Assembly (NCBI GenBank): GCA_016235555.1
Contig: JACRKC010000095.1
Span: forward strand, 57,625 to 121,624
DNA from: Verrucomicrobiota bacterium
Lineage (GTDB): Bacteria; Verrucomicrobiota; Verrucomicrobiia; Opitutales; Opitutaceae
Reading direction: 5' to 3'
Length of the DNA: 64,000 bases
Made by a program: the position numbers and the translations under genes. This document shows positions 10,301 through 17,203 of this stretch, piece after piece; position 1 is the stretch's first letter, and each line of letters opens with the position of its first letter. Below the pieces are notes generated by a model. That model saw only the letters and a list, made by a program, of their open reading frames with translations, made no database searches and had not been told where the DNA came from.

Positions 10301-10377
10301 GCGCGGCCAGCGGTGGCCAACGCGGAGAAGGCGAGGCACGCAGCGATTCGAGTAAGGTGTTTGGAGCAGGGGTTCAT
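7303..10377 (-). CDS. TonB-dependent outer-membrane receptor
   Basis: 1024 residues from ATG at 10377; an in-frame extension to 10497 exists, but a signal peptide ('MNPCSKHLTRIAACLAFSALATAGRAQ') begins at the ATG. After an Ala-rich linker comes 'VVELSPFTVNTSSDLGY', typical of Opitutaceae receptors. The plug domain follows ('SVSVFTKEFLDDLAITDLTQLMEY', 'RGPNSILFGIGSPGG') and then a 22-strand barrel ending in Phe ('EYRFTTTYSF'), as required for outer-membrane assembly. It should import oligosaccharides using TonB energy. No SusD partner is adjacent. It is translationally coupled to the downstream hypothetical gene and lies about 140 bases after the cytochrome c gene. Confidence 0.93.
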   Translation of the reverse strand: MNPCSKHLTRIAACLAFSALATAGRAQAAAGAAAAKPADVVELSPFTVNTSSDLGYVAENTLAGSRLNTKLRDTASSVSVFTKEFLDDLAITDLTQLMEYTVNGEMDTNSQGASSEQNRIIGGHALTAGIQIRGLIAGQGMDYFPSITPGDPYRVGRYEDSRGPNSILFGIGSPGGLLNQSSKIAETHRHSANLRYSGGSWSRRRAELDVNRVLIKDRLAFSLAALDQDNGGWRAFDFQDKRRLFGSVTWRPARTLTLTAMGETGRDRTAVVRSFSEMEQVLAWYDNRQARGVDAVTFAPGTVAPTAAQLALGVTARDGTRGGQNRRATFIENDGTVFDAIGTFLTGSYNNAAVRAPDGTPGVTASIFRIYDPKFYPLNGNAAGPGMNRDQNLRNFTLTADWQPVRNLILNLAQNYQRTHAVVNLMNGNSPVLRGEANRTLGIGGPANPYAGRMYFDGNWTRDIHYGDSRESRFSTSYTLDTKSKWFGRHQFAASVSRTDVTDIRANSWLVLAGRPYNADPANANNRVNVRNYLTEGKYDSYRVGDWRSLPKTIAFDGRTFTTAYANVASGGADNGGMLQQIDSTLGALQSYWLGGRLVTTFGYRKDKVDNNQLGYTADPIQGDVVDRDRSKATLVKMVGQTRTAGLVFHVTDWLSVIANKSSNVGVPPLARTTFPDGKLAPLSQGRGEDVGLGFDLLDGKLNARFVYFTGSERGRVTAPVANVLAGANVRVMDAFATLLVGNGLPYSTTQWTPLYKTYTPPVNSISNDFDSKGGEARVTANLTRNWRLVANYSYTDSGRNGLAQEAIDWFGMKQLDAVLLAQGVSQNAAGQFVVDPAAYLPGRTIAKWIELSRQQPGAALGTLTTSSGITVAQEIFNLVDTLNSEKESQQKRWGVRPHKISLFTAYDFKSGRLNGVTLGGGWRWRSANVIGSNSKDQEIRGRVITAADAMLGYTRKFQGLPGRVRFQLNVSNLLDRTDIIPSRLATGATARDGFLLPGGRGVAYSRYDLVQPREYRFTTTYSF

Positions 10378-10515
10378 GGCAGGGCAGCGCTGGCAGCGGC
10401 CGCGGGATTGGCGGAGGCGCAGCCAGGGAGTTGGGGTTGGCCGCAACGATTCGGAAAACTCGTTGCTTGGCGAGCCGGCGAATCGCCCGCCGCCCACGCC
10501 GCTCCGCTGCGGTAA

Positions 10516-13272
10516 TCAGCGCGCGACCGCCGCCGGGCCCGACCCCGGCACACGGTGGATCGTGCCGGTGACGACTCGCGTGACTTCGGCGCCGGTCGCG
10601 TCCTTCACCCGACATGTAATCTCAACGATGGTCGCGGGCGCCAGCGACGGGATGGTCAGACGGAGTGTGCGGCGGTCGGCGAGCGTCTCGGCACGGGTGA
10701 TGGGCAGCGCGTGCTCGTTGACGCGCGGGCTGCCGTAGTTGGCGGTGCGCTTCAGCTCCCAGACTTTGACCACGTAGCGGGCGAGGTCACCTGCGACGGC
10801 CGGATCGATCGCCTCGCTGTAGGTCAGGTCGATGCCGTCGCGCGCGATGCGCCACGCCGTCGGCAACGCGGCGGGTTTTCCGGTCGGACACAGCCGGTAG
10901 AAACCGCCTTCCTGCTCCGTCTGCGATGTCGCCCACGCGGAGAGCCCGCAGAGATAGAGCTGGCCGTCGGTCGGATGCACGCGACCGCGCATGATGCCGG
11001 TCGGAAAATCGGGGATCGGCAGGCGGCACGTGGCGCCCTGGGCGTCGTCGCCCGCACCGTCGGCAACCACGATTTCGATGCGGCCCTGGCCGTAGGAGAG
11101 ATTGAGCAACGCGCCGTCGAGCGCGCCCCACCGCGGGCTGTTGAGCCAGAGTAATTCACCCGGCGAGCGGTCGAAGGCCTTGTCGATCCACAGCATCGGC
11201 GGCGCCATCGCGGAGTCGGACGAGTCGTCGGGCGCGCCGTAGCTCCACATGTTGCCGAAAAATTTTCCGGGTGTGACGCGGTTGACGCGATTCATCGGCA
11301 TCCAGTGTCCCTCCTGATCGGTGACGAAGAACGAGCCGTCGGGGTTGAGGCACACGCCGTTGGCCGCGCGAAAGCCGTTGGCGAGAATCTCGGTGCGCGC
11401 GCCGTCGGCGGAGATTTTCAGCAACGTGCCGTGCTGCGGCACGAGCGGCGTGCGCGCATGGCGCGCGCTTTTCGCGTAATAGAAATTACCGGCCGCGTCC
11501 GTCTGCAGGCCCATCGCGAACTCGTGAAAGTGATTCGTGACCTGATGGTCGCTGTTCACGTTCTCGAAAAAATCGATCTCGCCGTCGCCGTTGAGATCGC
11601 GGAGCGCGACGAGTTGATCGCGACACGTGACGTAGATCGTGCCGGCGCGCAGCCGGAGGCCGAGCGGCTGGAACAGGCCCGACGCGATGCGCCGCCATTT
11701 GACCGTGGTGGGGTTGCCGCCGATCCCGTCAACCTGCCACACATCGCCGTCCCAGGTGCAGACGAAGGCCGTGTGGCCGTCCCGGCTGAAGTCGAGGCCG
11801 CTTAGGCGCAGGCGGGCGCGCCACGGGTTGGCCTGCGGCAGGGTGAAGCGTTCCCACGCAAATGCGCCGCTCGCGTCGCTGCGCACGATGGGCGTCTCGA
11901 TCACGTCCGGCCAGCGTGCGGGGCCGCCGCGGGTGAATGGCGCGAGATCGCGCGGGGCGTCCGCGGCCGCGGCGAACCCAGCGAGACCGGCGGTCCCGGC
12001 CTTCGCGAGTCGCACGGCGAGACGGAGCGGGCTCGCTGCGGCGGGAATGCGCAGCACGACGAAGCCGGCCTCCGGGTGCGCCGTGACGGCGGTCGAGCCT
12101 GACACGGCGACGGCGGTCCCGGCGTTGGCGACGCGCACGCGGAGATCGCGCGAGGATTTTCCGATGTTCAACGTGCGGACAAAAACGGGCTGGCCGGCGA
12201 GCGTCTCGAGGTCGTGGCTTTCGAGAATCGCGGCGTCGCCGACGGTGTAGGAAATCACCACGCGATCGCCCGAGCGATAGAGACCGCGGTAGTGTTGCCA
12301 CGCGCGCGGCAGCGGGCCGTAGCGCAAGCCGTCGAGACCGGTGAGGCGCGGATCGTCGAATTTTCCGGTGACGGGATCAGCCCAGCCGGGGGCGTCGGCG
12401 GTTTCGAAATGAAGGTCGCCGATCGTGCGCGGGTGGACGACGTGGCGGCCGTTGAAATTGATGCCTTCCCAGTCGATGAAGCCGGCGCCGGTCCACGCGC
12501 CAGCGACGCGCAGCGTGTCGTGTTCGAACACGAGCCACGCCTTCCCGGCCGACACGCCGCCGGGGCCGGAGTCGAGGCGGAGGGCGACGCCCTTGTAGGC
12601 GAGGTTCGAACCGGGCGCGATGGTGTCGAGGGCGCTGGACGGAAGTCCGGCCGCCGCATCGCGCCACGCGGCGTCGGCGAGTTCGAAGGTGCCGATGAGA
12701 AACGGACCGTAATCCATCTCGCGCCACGGTTCGCGTTTCACCGGCGCCGGACCGGTGGTCGTGCCATTGGGCAGACCGGCGAGGTAGTCCGGCGAAACGT
12801 CGAAGAGCTGCCCGGGGTTGCGGTCGCGGAGGAACGTTTCGCGGATGTAGTGGATGACGTCGTATTTCTCGCGCGGCACGAGTTGCACCTGCGGGGGCAT
12901 CTGCCGCCAGCCGCGCGTGACGGTGCGATACATCGTGAGCGGATCGGCGCCGTGGGAGAACTTGCCCTCGGCAAAACGCAGCGCGGTCGGAAGCGAGCCG
13001 GCGAGGTTGAGATCGCCGTGGCAGGCATGGCAGACGAACTGGTAGATCTTTTCGCCGCGGGCGAGCGAAGCCTTGTTCCAGCCGCGGATCAGCGCGGCGT
13101 GGTCGAGGTTCTTCTCATAGTCCGGCAACGCCGACTCGGGCAGCAGCGGCTCAGCGGGCGGCAGCGTCGAGTCCTGCGCTCGGACGGCAACGACCATCAA
13201 CACCACCGCCAACGCGGTGCGTGCGCGCGAGGCGGCGCAGAGGCTGCCTGATTGAAAGGGGAACAATGGCAT
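10516..13272 (-). CDS. Cytochrome c plus beta-propeller protein, DUF6797-like
   Basis: 918 residues with a signal peptide ending near 'VAVRAQ'. A class I cytochrome c domain follows, with one haem site C-H-A-C-H near residue 81-85 and a distal Met candidate in 'WRQMPPQ'. A middle region ('KGVALRLDSGPGG', 'WEGINFNGRHVVHPR') resembles the DUF6797 module. The C-terminal part is a six-bladed propeller of the glucose/sorbosone dehydrogenase type ('GLRLRAGTIYVTCRDQL', 'DLNGDGEIDFFENV', 'GLQTDAAGNFYYAKSARH', 'PGKFFGNMWSYG'). Such proteins are common in Planctomycetes and Verrucomicrobia and are assumed to oxidise sugars in the periplasm and pass electrons to the haem; the reaction here is not established. 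The ATG at 13272 fits the signal peptide. Confidence 0.82.
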   Translation of the reverse strand: MPLFPFQSGSLCAASRARTALAVVLMVVAVRAQDSTLPPAEPLLPESALPDYEKNLDHAALIRGWNKASLARGEKIYQFVCHACHGDLNLAGSLPTALRFAEGKFSHGADPLTMYRTVTRGWRQMPPQVQLVPREKYDVIHYIRETFLRDRNPGQLFDVSPDYLAGLPNGTTTGPAPVKREPWREMDYGPFLIGTFELADAAWRDAAAGLPSSALDTIAPGSNLAYKGVALRLDSGPGGVSAGKAWLVFEHDTLRVAGAWTGAGFIDWEGINFNGRHVVHPRTIGDLHFETADAPGWADPVTGKFDDPRLTGLDGLRYGPLPRAWQHYRGLYRSGDRVVISYTVGDAAILESHDLETLAGQPVFVRTLNIGKSSRDLRVRVANAGTAVAVSGSTAVTAHPEAGFVVLRIPAAASPLRLAVRLAKAGTAGLAGFAAAADAPRDLAPFTRGGPARWPDVIETPIVRSDASGAFAWERFTLPQANPWRARLRLSGLDFSRDGHTAFVCTWDGDVWQVDGIGGNPTTVKWRRIASGLFQPLGLRLRAGTIYVTCRDQLVALRDLNGDGEIDFFENVNSDHQVTNHFHEFAMGLQTDAAGNFYYAKSARHARTPLVPQHGTLLKISADGARTEILANGFRAANGVCLNPDGSFFVTDQEGHWMPMNRVNRVTPGKFFGNMWSYGAPDDSSDSAMAPPMLWIDKAFDRSPGELLWLNSPRWGALDGALLNLSYGQGRIEIVVADGAGDDAQGATCRLPIPDFPTGIMRGRVHPTDGQLYLCGLSAWATSQTEQEGGFYRLCPTGKPAALPTAWRIARDGIDLTYSEAIDPAVAGDLARYVVKVWELKRTANYGSPRVNEHALPITRAETLADRRTLRLTIPSLAPATIVEITCRVKDATGAEVTRVVTGTIHRVPGSGPAAVAR

Positions 13273-13338
13273 GGGGTCGGCCGACCGTGTCCGGGCGGCG
13301 GGCGCAAGTCGAATCTCCTGTCGGCCGTCCGCGAGAAA

Positions 13339-13454
13339 GGGCGCATCTCACTTTCTTGCACTGCGGAGGGGCGCTTTTCCAAGCGCCCAGGCCCGGCGGT
13401 TGAAAACCGCCGCTCCATCGCGCTCACCGGACTGCAAGAAACTAAGATGTGCCC
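13339..13454. repeat. MITE-like repeat, copy 1
   Basis: Its left end reads GGCGCATCTCACTTTCTTGC and its right end is an imperfect inverted copy (GCAAGAAACTAAGATGTGCC). The middle holds two small palindromes (GGGGCGC-TTTTCCAA-GCGCC and GGCGGT-TGAA-AACCGCC). Related copies lie at 22417-22560 and 36806-36958 with different interiors. It fills most of the gap between the cytochrome c gene and the next leftward gene. Confidence 0.7.
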
Positions 13455-13538
13455 GCGAGGAAATCCGCACCAGCGGCGGACGGGGACGAACCGGCGTGAA
13501 GCAGTCGAAAGTTGAGAGGCGTAATCGAACCGGTCCGC

Positions 13539-15167
13539 TTACTCGAAACGCCCGACCGGGCGTCGAATCGCGACCGGAAGGGGAAGCGCCAGCGAGACCA
13601 CGGCATGATTGAAGAGCAACCGGCGGTTCGCCGCGTGGAGGCCCGGACGCAGCACCGCGGTCTCGTAGTCGACGGATTGCCCGAGGCGATGCCTGAATTC
13701 CACTTTCTTGAGTTCGACCGCCACTTGGGCGGCGGTCGCCGGATCGAGCTCGGTGTCCGGCGTGGCGACCAAACCGAGTTCGAAGGCCGCCTGAGCAAAC
13801 AGTTCGCGCCGCAACGACTCGAGTGCCGCAGCCTCCCCGGCCGTGTCAGCCGCGAACCGATCGGCGAATGCTTTGATCCGGTCGCCGACGAACTTGGGGC
13901 GGATCACTTGCTGGTCGGTCTCACCAACCGACGCGGGCGCAGCGAAGAAGTCGAAGGGCTGCGTGGATGCGACATACGTGCCCTGCGGACCAAGCCAGAG
14001 CCAGCGCAAGTCCTCGGCGCCCGGGGCGTAGCTCAACAGTTCCGTCCGGAGCGCCTGGAGCCGCGCGATGAACTGGGCTTGCAGTTGCTGGCGGCGGTCA
14101 CGATGGCGGGCCGCCAGTTGGAGCACTGCGGCCGAAAACGACGGCGCGCCCGGCGGCTGGAACGGGACGAGGCCGGCGCGGATCGATTCCGCGCACGCTT
14201 CCAACTCAGCGACGAGGGGCTCGTGCCGGACCGCGAGGACGGTCAGTGCCCGCTTTCGTTTGGCGTCCGTCTCGCCGTCCTGCCGCAGGAGTTCGGCGGC
14301 GATTTCGCGTTTCAGTTCGTGTTTGCGAAGCAGAAACCGGTCGAACTCGGCGACGAACGCGGGCGGCAGGCCCGGAGGGATCGTCACCCGGGCGGTTTCC
14401 GGGAAAAAGAAAACAACCGCCCGGGGCTTGGCGCGCGGCACGGGAAGATTCGCCACTGTGCCCGGTCCGTTGAGCTCGATGATGAGCTCGGCCAGGAGCC
14501 GCCGCTGGGCCGAGGAGAGCCCGGGCTCATCGCTGGCGGCGGCGCGCAGGAATTGAAACTGCCGCCACTTCATCAACGCGGCGTCGGCCTCGTTGCTGGT
14601 GAAATTCACCCGATAGTCCCGAAACCGGCCCCACGCGCTCTCGTCGGAGAACAACAGCAGCCGGAGCGCTTCCGCTTCCGGCTCGAGCGCGGCGCCGCTG
14701 CCGGGCTCAGGCGGACGTGCGGTGGCGGCGGCTAACCAGCTCCGCAGTTCGCGAACCGCCTCGTCCCGCCGCGTGCGGTAGGTTTCCAGGCGGCGGCGTT
14801 CACTGTTGCTCAAATTTCTTTCCGCGAGACGCGAGGCCAGCGGCGTATAGAACGGCTCGCCGACGAACGGAGCCAGTTCCGCAGGCGCGTTCCAGCTGGG
14901 GACGAGGAGCGGCGCGATGCGATCGACGACGGCCCCCAGGGCGGGCGGTTCCGGCGAATAAAAGATCGGCAGGCGCGCCGGAGGCAGCGGCGGGGGCATT
15001 ACGTCCCACATCCGGGCCGGGGGCGGACTGAGCGATCCAATTGAACCCGATACCTGGGTCTCGGTCTTGCCGGTTTCGAGGTTCGTCGTGACCCGAACCG
15101 TTACCTGCGCGGCAAGCTGCAACCCGCCAAGTCCGGCGGCGACAGCGATGCGCAGGAGGCGTGTCAC
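13539..15167 (-). CDS. Exported hypothetical protein
   Basis: 542 residues; a signal peptide is present ('MTRLLRIAVAAGLGGLQLAAQ'), so it is exported. I do not recognise the family. The body is charged, largely helical and rich in Glu, Arg and Leu ('LSNSERRRLETYRTRRDEAVRELRSWL', split by Ala-rich turns), with no obvious catalytic motif, no Cys-rich region and no membrane segment after the signal. It lies between a sulfatase gene and the cytochrome c gene on the same strand, but gaps of about 340 and 266 bases on either side suggest it is transcribed alone. Two near-perfect operator-like palindromes lie upstream (15377-15399 and 15460-15477). Confidence 0.72.
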   Translation of the reverse strand: MTRLLRIAVAAGLGGLQLAAQVTVRVTTNLETGKTETQVSGSIGSLSPPPARMWDVMPPPLPPARLPIFYSPEPPALGAVVDRIAPLLVPSWNAPAELAPFVGEPFYTPLASRLAERNLSNSERRRLETYRTRRDEAVRELRSWLAAATARPPEPGSGAALEPEAEALRLLLFSDESAWGRFRDYRVNFTSNEADAALMKWRQFQFLRAAASDEPGLSSAQRRLLAELIIELNGPGTVANLPVPRAKPRAVVFFFPETARVTIPPGLPPAFVAEFDRFLLRKHELKREIAAELLRQDGETDAKRKRALTVLAVRHEPLVAELEACAESIRAGLVPFQPPGAPSFSAAVLQLAARHRDRRQQLQAQFIARLQALRTELLSYAPGAEDLRWLWLGPQGTYVASTQPFDFFAAPASVGETDQQVIRPKFVGDRIKAFADRFAADTAGEAAALESLRRELFAQAAFELGLVATPDTELDPATAAQVAVELKKVEFRHRLGQSVDYETAVLRPGLHAANRRLLFNHAVVSLALPLPVAIRRPVGRFE

Positions 15168-15376
15168 GGCAACGTTGTGTCGTCAGGAAAAGACGCCGGC
15201 AAGAAAAAGGCCGGGCAGGCGATCGAGTCTATGCAGCAACACGGAGCTTTCGTGGGGTGTGGCCGCGAGCGTATGCGAGTGGTGTCCGGGCGAGCCACTC
15301 GCTCACGCCTATAGCAGCTACACGCGTTGCGATGGCACGTTGCTTCCGGGGCGCTGCACGCGCGGCCGGCCCGGCG

Positions 15377-15399
15377 TTTGTCATCTAATGGATGACAAA
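15377..15399. promoter_or_regulatory. Perfect operator-like palindrome
   Basis: TTTGTCATC-N5-GATGACAAA: nine-base arms without mismatch, five-base spacer, no following T-run, located about 210 bases upstream of the leftward 542-residue gene. The form suits a dimeric repressor or activator; the regulator is unknown. Confidence 0.5.
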
Positions 15400-15459
15400 T
15401 TCGTTCCGGTATCTCGCGCGCCAGCTTCGTGACCTCGATTGCTACGAGACATCGTGCGG

Positions 15460-15477
15460 TGTGACCGCAACGTCACA
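15460..15477. promoter_or_regulatory. CRP/FNR-type binding site candidate
   Basis: TGTGAC-N6-GTCACA, which contains the CRP consensus TGTGA-N6-TCACA without mismatch. It lies about 290 bases upstream of the leftward hypothetical gene and just past the sulfatase stop. Whether this organism has a CRP-type regulator cannot be seen here. Confidence 0.5.
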
Positions 15478-15507
15478 CGTTCGGCGAACGCGGTTACCGG
15501 CCACGCG

Positions 15508-16905
15508 TCACTGCTTGTCGGCCTGTTTGCGCTTGGCCTTCTTCGGCGCGGCGCCGGGCTCGGGGCCGTCGTTGTCGCCGCCACCGCCAGAACCCCACGC
15601 GGCGGGGACGTTGAACTGGTTCCATGCGTCCCACAGCGCTTGCAGTTCCTTCACTTTGTCGGGATTCGCGGCGGCGACGTCGCGGTCTTCGTGAATATCG
15701 GCGGCGAGATTGTAGAGCTTGGCGGACGAGACGGGCTGCCGGCGGCCGACGTTGGTTTCGGCGTTGGTGTCGTAGCGGACGAGTTTCCAGTCGCCGCGGC
15801 GGATGGCCATCTGCTCGCCGAAGCGCCAGTAAAGGGTGTCGTGCGGCGCGCCGGACTTGCCGCCGGCGAGATAGGGCAACAGGTCGACACCCTCGAGTTT
15901 CCACTCGGGCTTGGGCGCGACGCCCGCGGCGGCGAGGGCCGTGGCGTGCAGATCGAGCTGGATGGCGAGTTGCGCGTTGACGCCGGGCGCGATGCGGCCG
16001 GGCCAGGCGACGACGTAGGGCACGCGGATGCCGCCTTCGAGGGTGGTGCGCTTGCTGCCGCGGAGCGGATCGTTGCGCGAAGCGTTGACGGTGACGCCGA
16101 CCATGGTCGGGCCGCCGTTGTCGCTGATGAAGCAGACGAGCGTGTCGCGCTCCTGGCCGGTCTCGGCGAGCTTGGCGCGCACCTTGCCGATGTTTTCGTC
16201 CATCGCGGCCATCATCGCGGCGTAGGTGCGGCGGCGCTCGTCGGCGATGTGGGCAAATTTCTTCAGCCGCGCGTCGGTGGCGTGCATCGGCGTATGCACG
16301 GCGTTGAAGGCGAGGTAGAGGAACCACGGGTGCGCGCGATGGCGCTCGATGTAGGCACAGGCCTCGCGTCCGAAGGCGTCGGTGGTGTAATCGAGTTCCT
16401 TGATTTGCTCGGAGCCGCGCAGCATGCCGCTCACATCGAAGTAACTGTGCGCGCCCCCGAGAAAGCCGAAGAACTCCTGGAAGCCGCGTTGCGGCGGCTG
16501 CATCGCGGGCTGGTTGCCGAGATGCCATTTGCCGACGAGGCCGGTCGCGTAGCCGGCGGCTTTCAGGCGGTCGGCGATCGTGCTTTCCGTGATCGGCATG
16601 CCGTTGCCGCCGCTGGGATTGAACTCATGACCGAAACGCGTCTGGTATCGGCCGGTGAGCAGGCCCGCGCGCGTGGGGGAGCAATAGGGGCCGCTCACGT
16701 AGCCGTTGGTGAAGCGCACGCCGTCGGCGGCGAGCTTGTCGAGATTGGGAGTCGGGATGTCCTTGCAGCCGTGAAAGCCGACATCGGCGTAACCCATGTC
16801 GTCGCCGACGATGAACAGGATGTTGGGGCGGCGCGATTCGGCCGCCCCGAGGTGCAGGGCTGAACCAAGGACGAGGCCGAGTGAGACGAGTCGGGTGAGC
16901 TTCAT
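15508..16905 (-). CDS. Secreted sulfatase, S1 family
   Basis: 465 residues from ATG at 16905, chosen because a signal peptide ('MKLTRLVSLGLVLGSALHLGAAES') starts there; the open frame extends further without one. The sulfatase core is complete: 'NILFIVGDDMGYADVG' (metal-binding Asp pair near residues 35-36), the modification motif C-S-P-T-R with Cys75, 'GKWHLG' and 'FISDNGGP'. The C-terminal tail after residue 430 is low-complexity Gly/Asp then Lys-rich ('PKKAKRKQADKQ'). Overall it is closest in layout to arylsulfatase A-like or N-acetylgalactosamine 6-sulfatase-like enzymes; the real substrate is unknown. A sulfatase remnant lies directly upstream on the same strand. Confidence 0.92.
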   Translation of the reverse strand: MKLTRLVSLGLVLGSALHLGAAESRRPNILFIVGDDMGYADVGFHGCKDIPTPNLDKLAADGVRFTNGYVSGPYCSPTRAGLLTGRYQTRFGHEFNPSGGNGMPITESTIADRLKAAGYATGLVGKWHLGNQPAMQPPQRGFQEFFGFLGGAHSYFDVSGMLRGSEQIKELDYTTDAFGREACAYIERHRAHPWFLYLAFNAVHTPMHATDARLKKFAHIADERRRTYAAMMAAMDENIGKVRAKLAETGQERDTLVCFISDNGGPTMVGVTVNASRNDPLRGSKRTTLEGGIRVPYVVAWPGRIAPGVNAQLAIQLDLHATALAAAGVAPKPEWKLEGVDLLPYLAGGKSGAPHDTLYWRFGEQMAIRRGDWKLVRYDTNAETNVGRRQPVSSAKLYNLAADIHEDRDVAAANPDKVKELQALWDAWNQFNVPAAWGSGGGGDNDGPEPGAAPKKAKRKQADKQ

Positions 16906-16907
16906 GG

Positions 16908-17113
16908 TTATTTCTTCTTGGCGTTGCCGGGCGTGAGGAGAGTGACGGGGTCGCCACGGAGGAGTGGCTGGCCAAAGACTGTCTGCGTGTCGCCTTGCTG
17001 TTTCATCCACGCATCGAAATCGGCGCGTATGGCGATGAGGCGGGTGGCGCACCGGGGATCGGCGGCGCGACGCCAAGGGCGAGCAGGGCAAGGGCAACGA
17101 GGGGCGACGTCAT
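16908..17113 (-). pseudogene. Remnant of a deleted sulfatase gene
   Basis: From ATG at 17113 one frame encodes a signal-peptide-like start ('MTSPLVALALLALGVAPP'). In another frame, overlapping its end, the sequence reads 'IAIRADFDAWMKQQGDTQTV' and continues to a Lys-rich stop at 16908. The piece 'DFDAWMKQQGD' looks like the usual last helix of S1 sulfatases. So the two ends of a sulfatase gene appear joined out of frame with the catalytic middle missing. It ends 2 bases before the intact sulfatase ATG, the position of an upstream operon member. The alternative is a chance resemblance; the C-terminal match is the stronger half. Confidence 0.55.
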
Positions 17114-17203
17114 CGAGGGAGAAGGGATGAATAACGAGAGCCGCCCGGTGCTCAAGGTTGCACGCGCCTCGCACATCCGCATCAAGCGCCGGATCGTATT
17201 TCG

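Larger units (their letters stand above)
15168..15507. other. Non-coding gap with operator-like palindromes
   Basis: 340 bases between the start of the leftward hypothetical gene and the stop of the next sulfatase. No convincing open frame with ribosome-binding site is seen. The right half contains two palindromes described separately; the left half shows nothing distinctive. Confidence 0.6.

Noticed and set aside
7681..10515. Rightward open frame of 944 codons
   Set aside because: Antisense to the first TonB-dependent receptor; composition (Val, Ala, Glu, His repeats) reflects codon bias of the opposite strand, not a protein.
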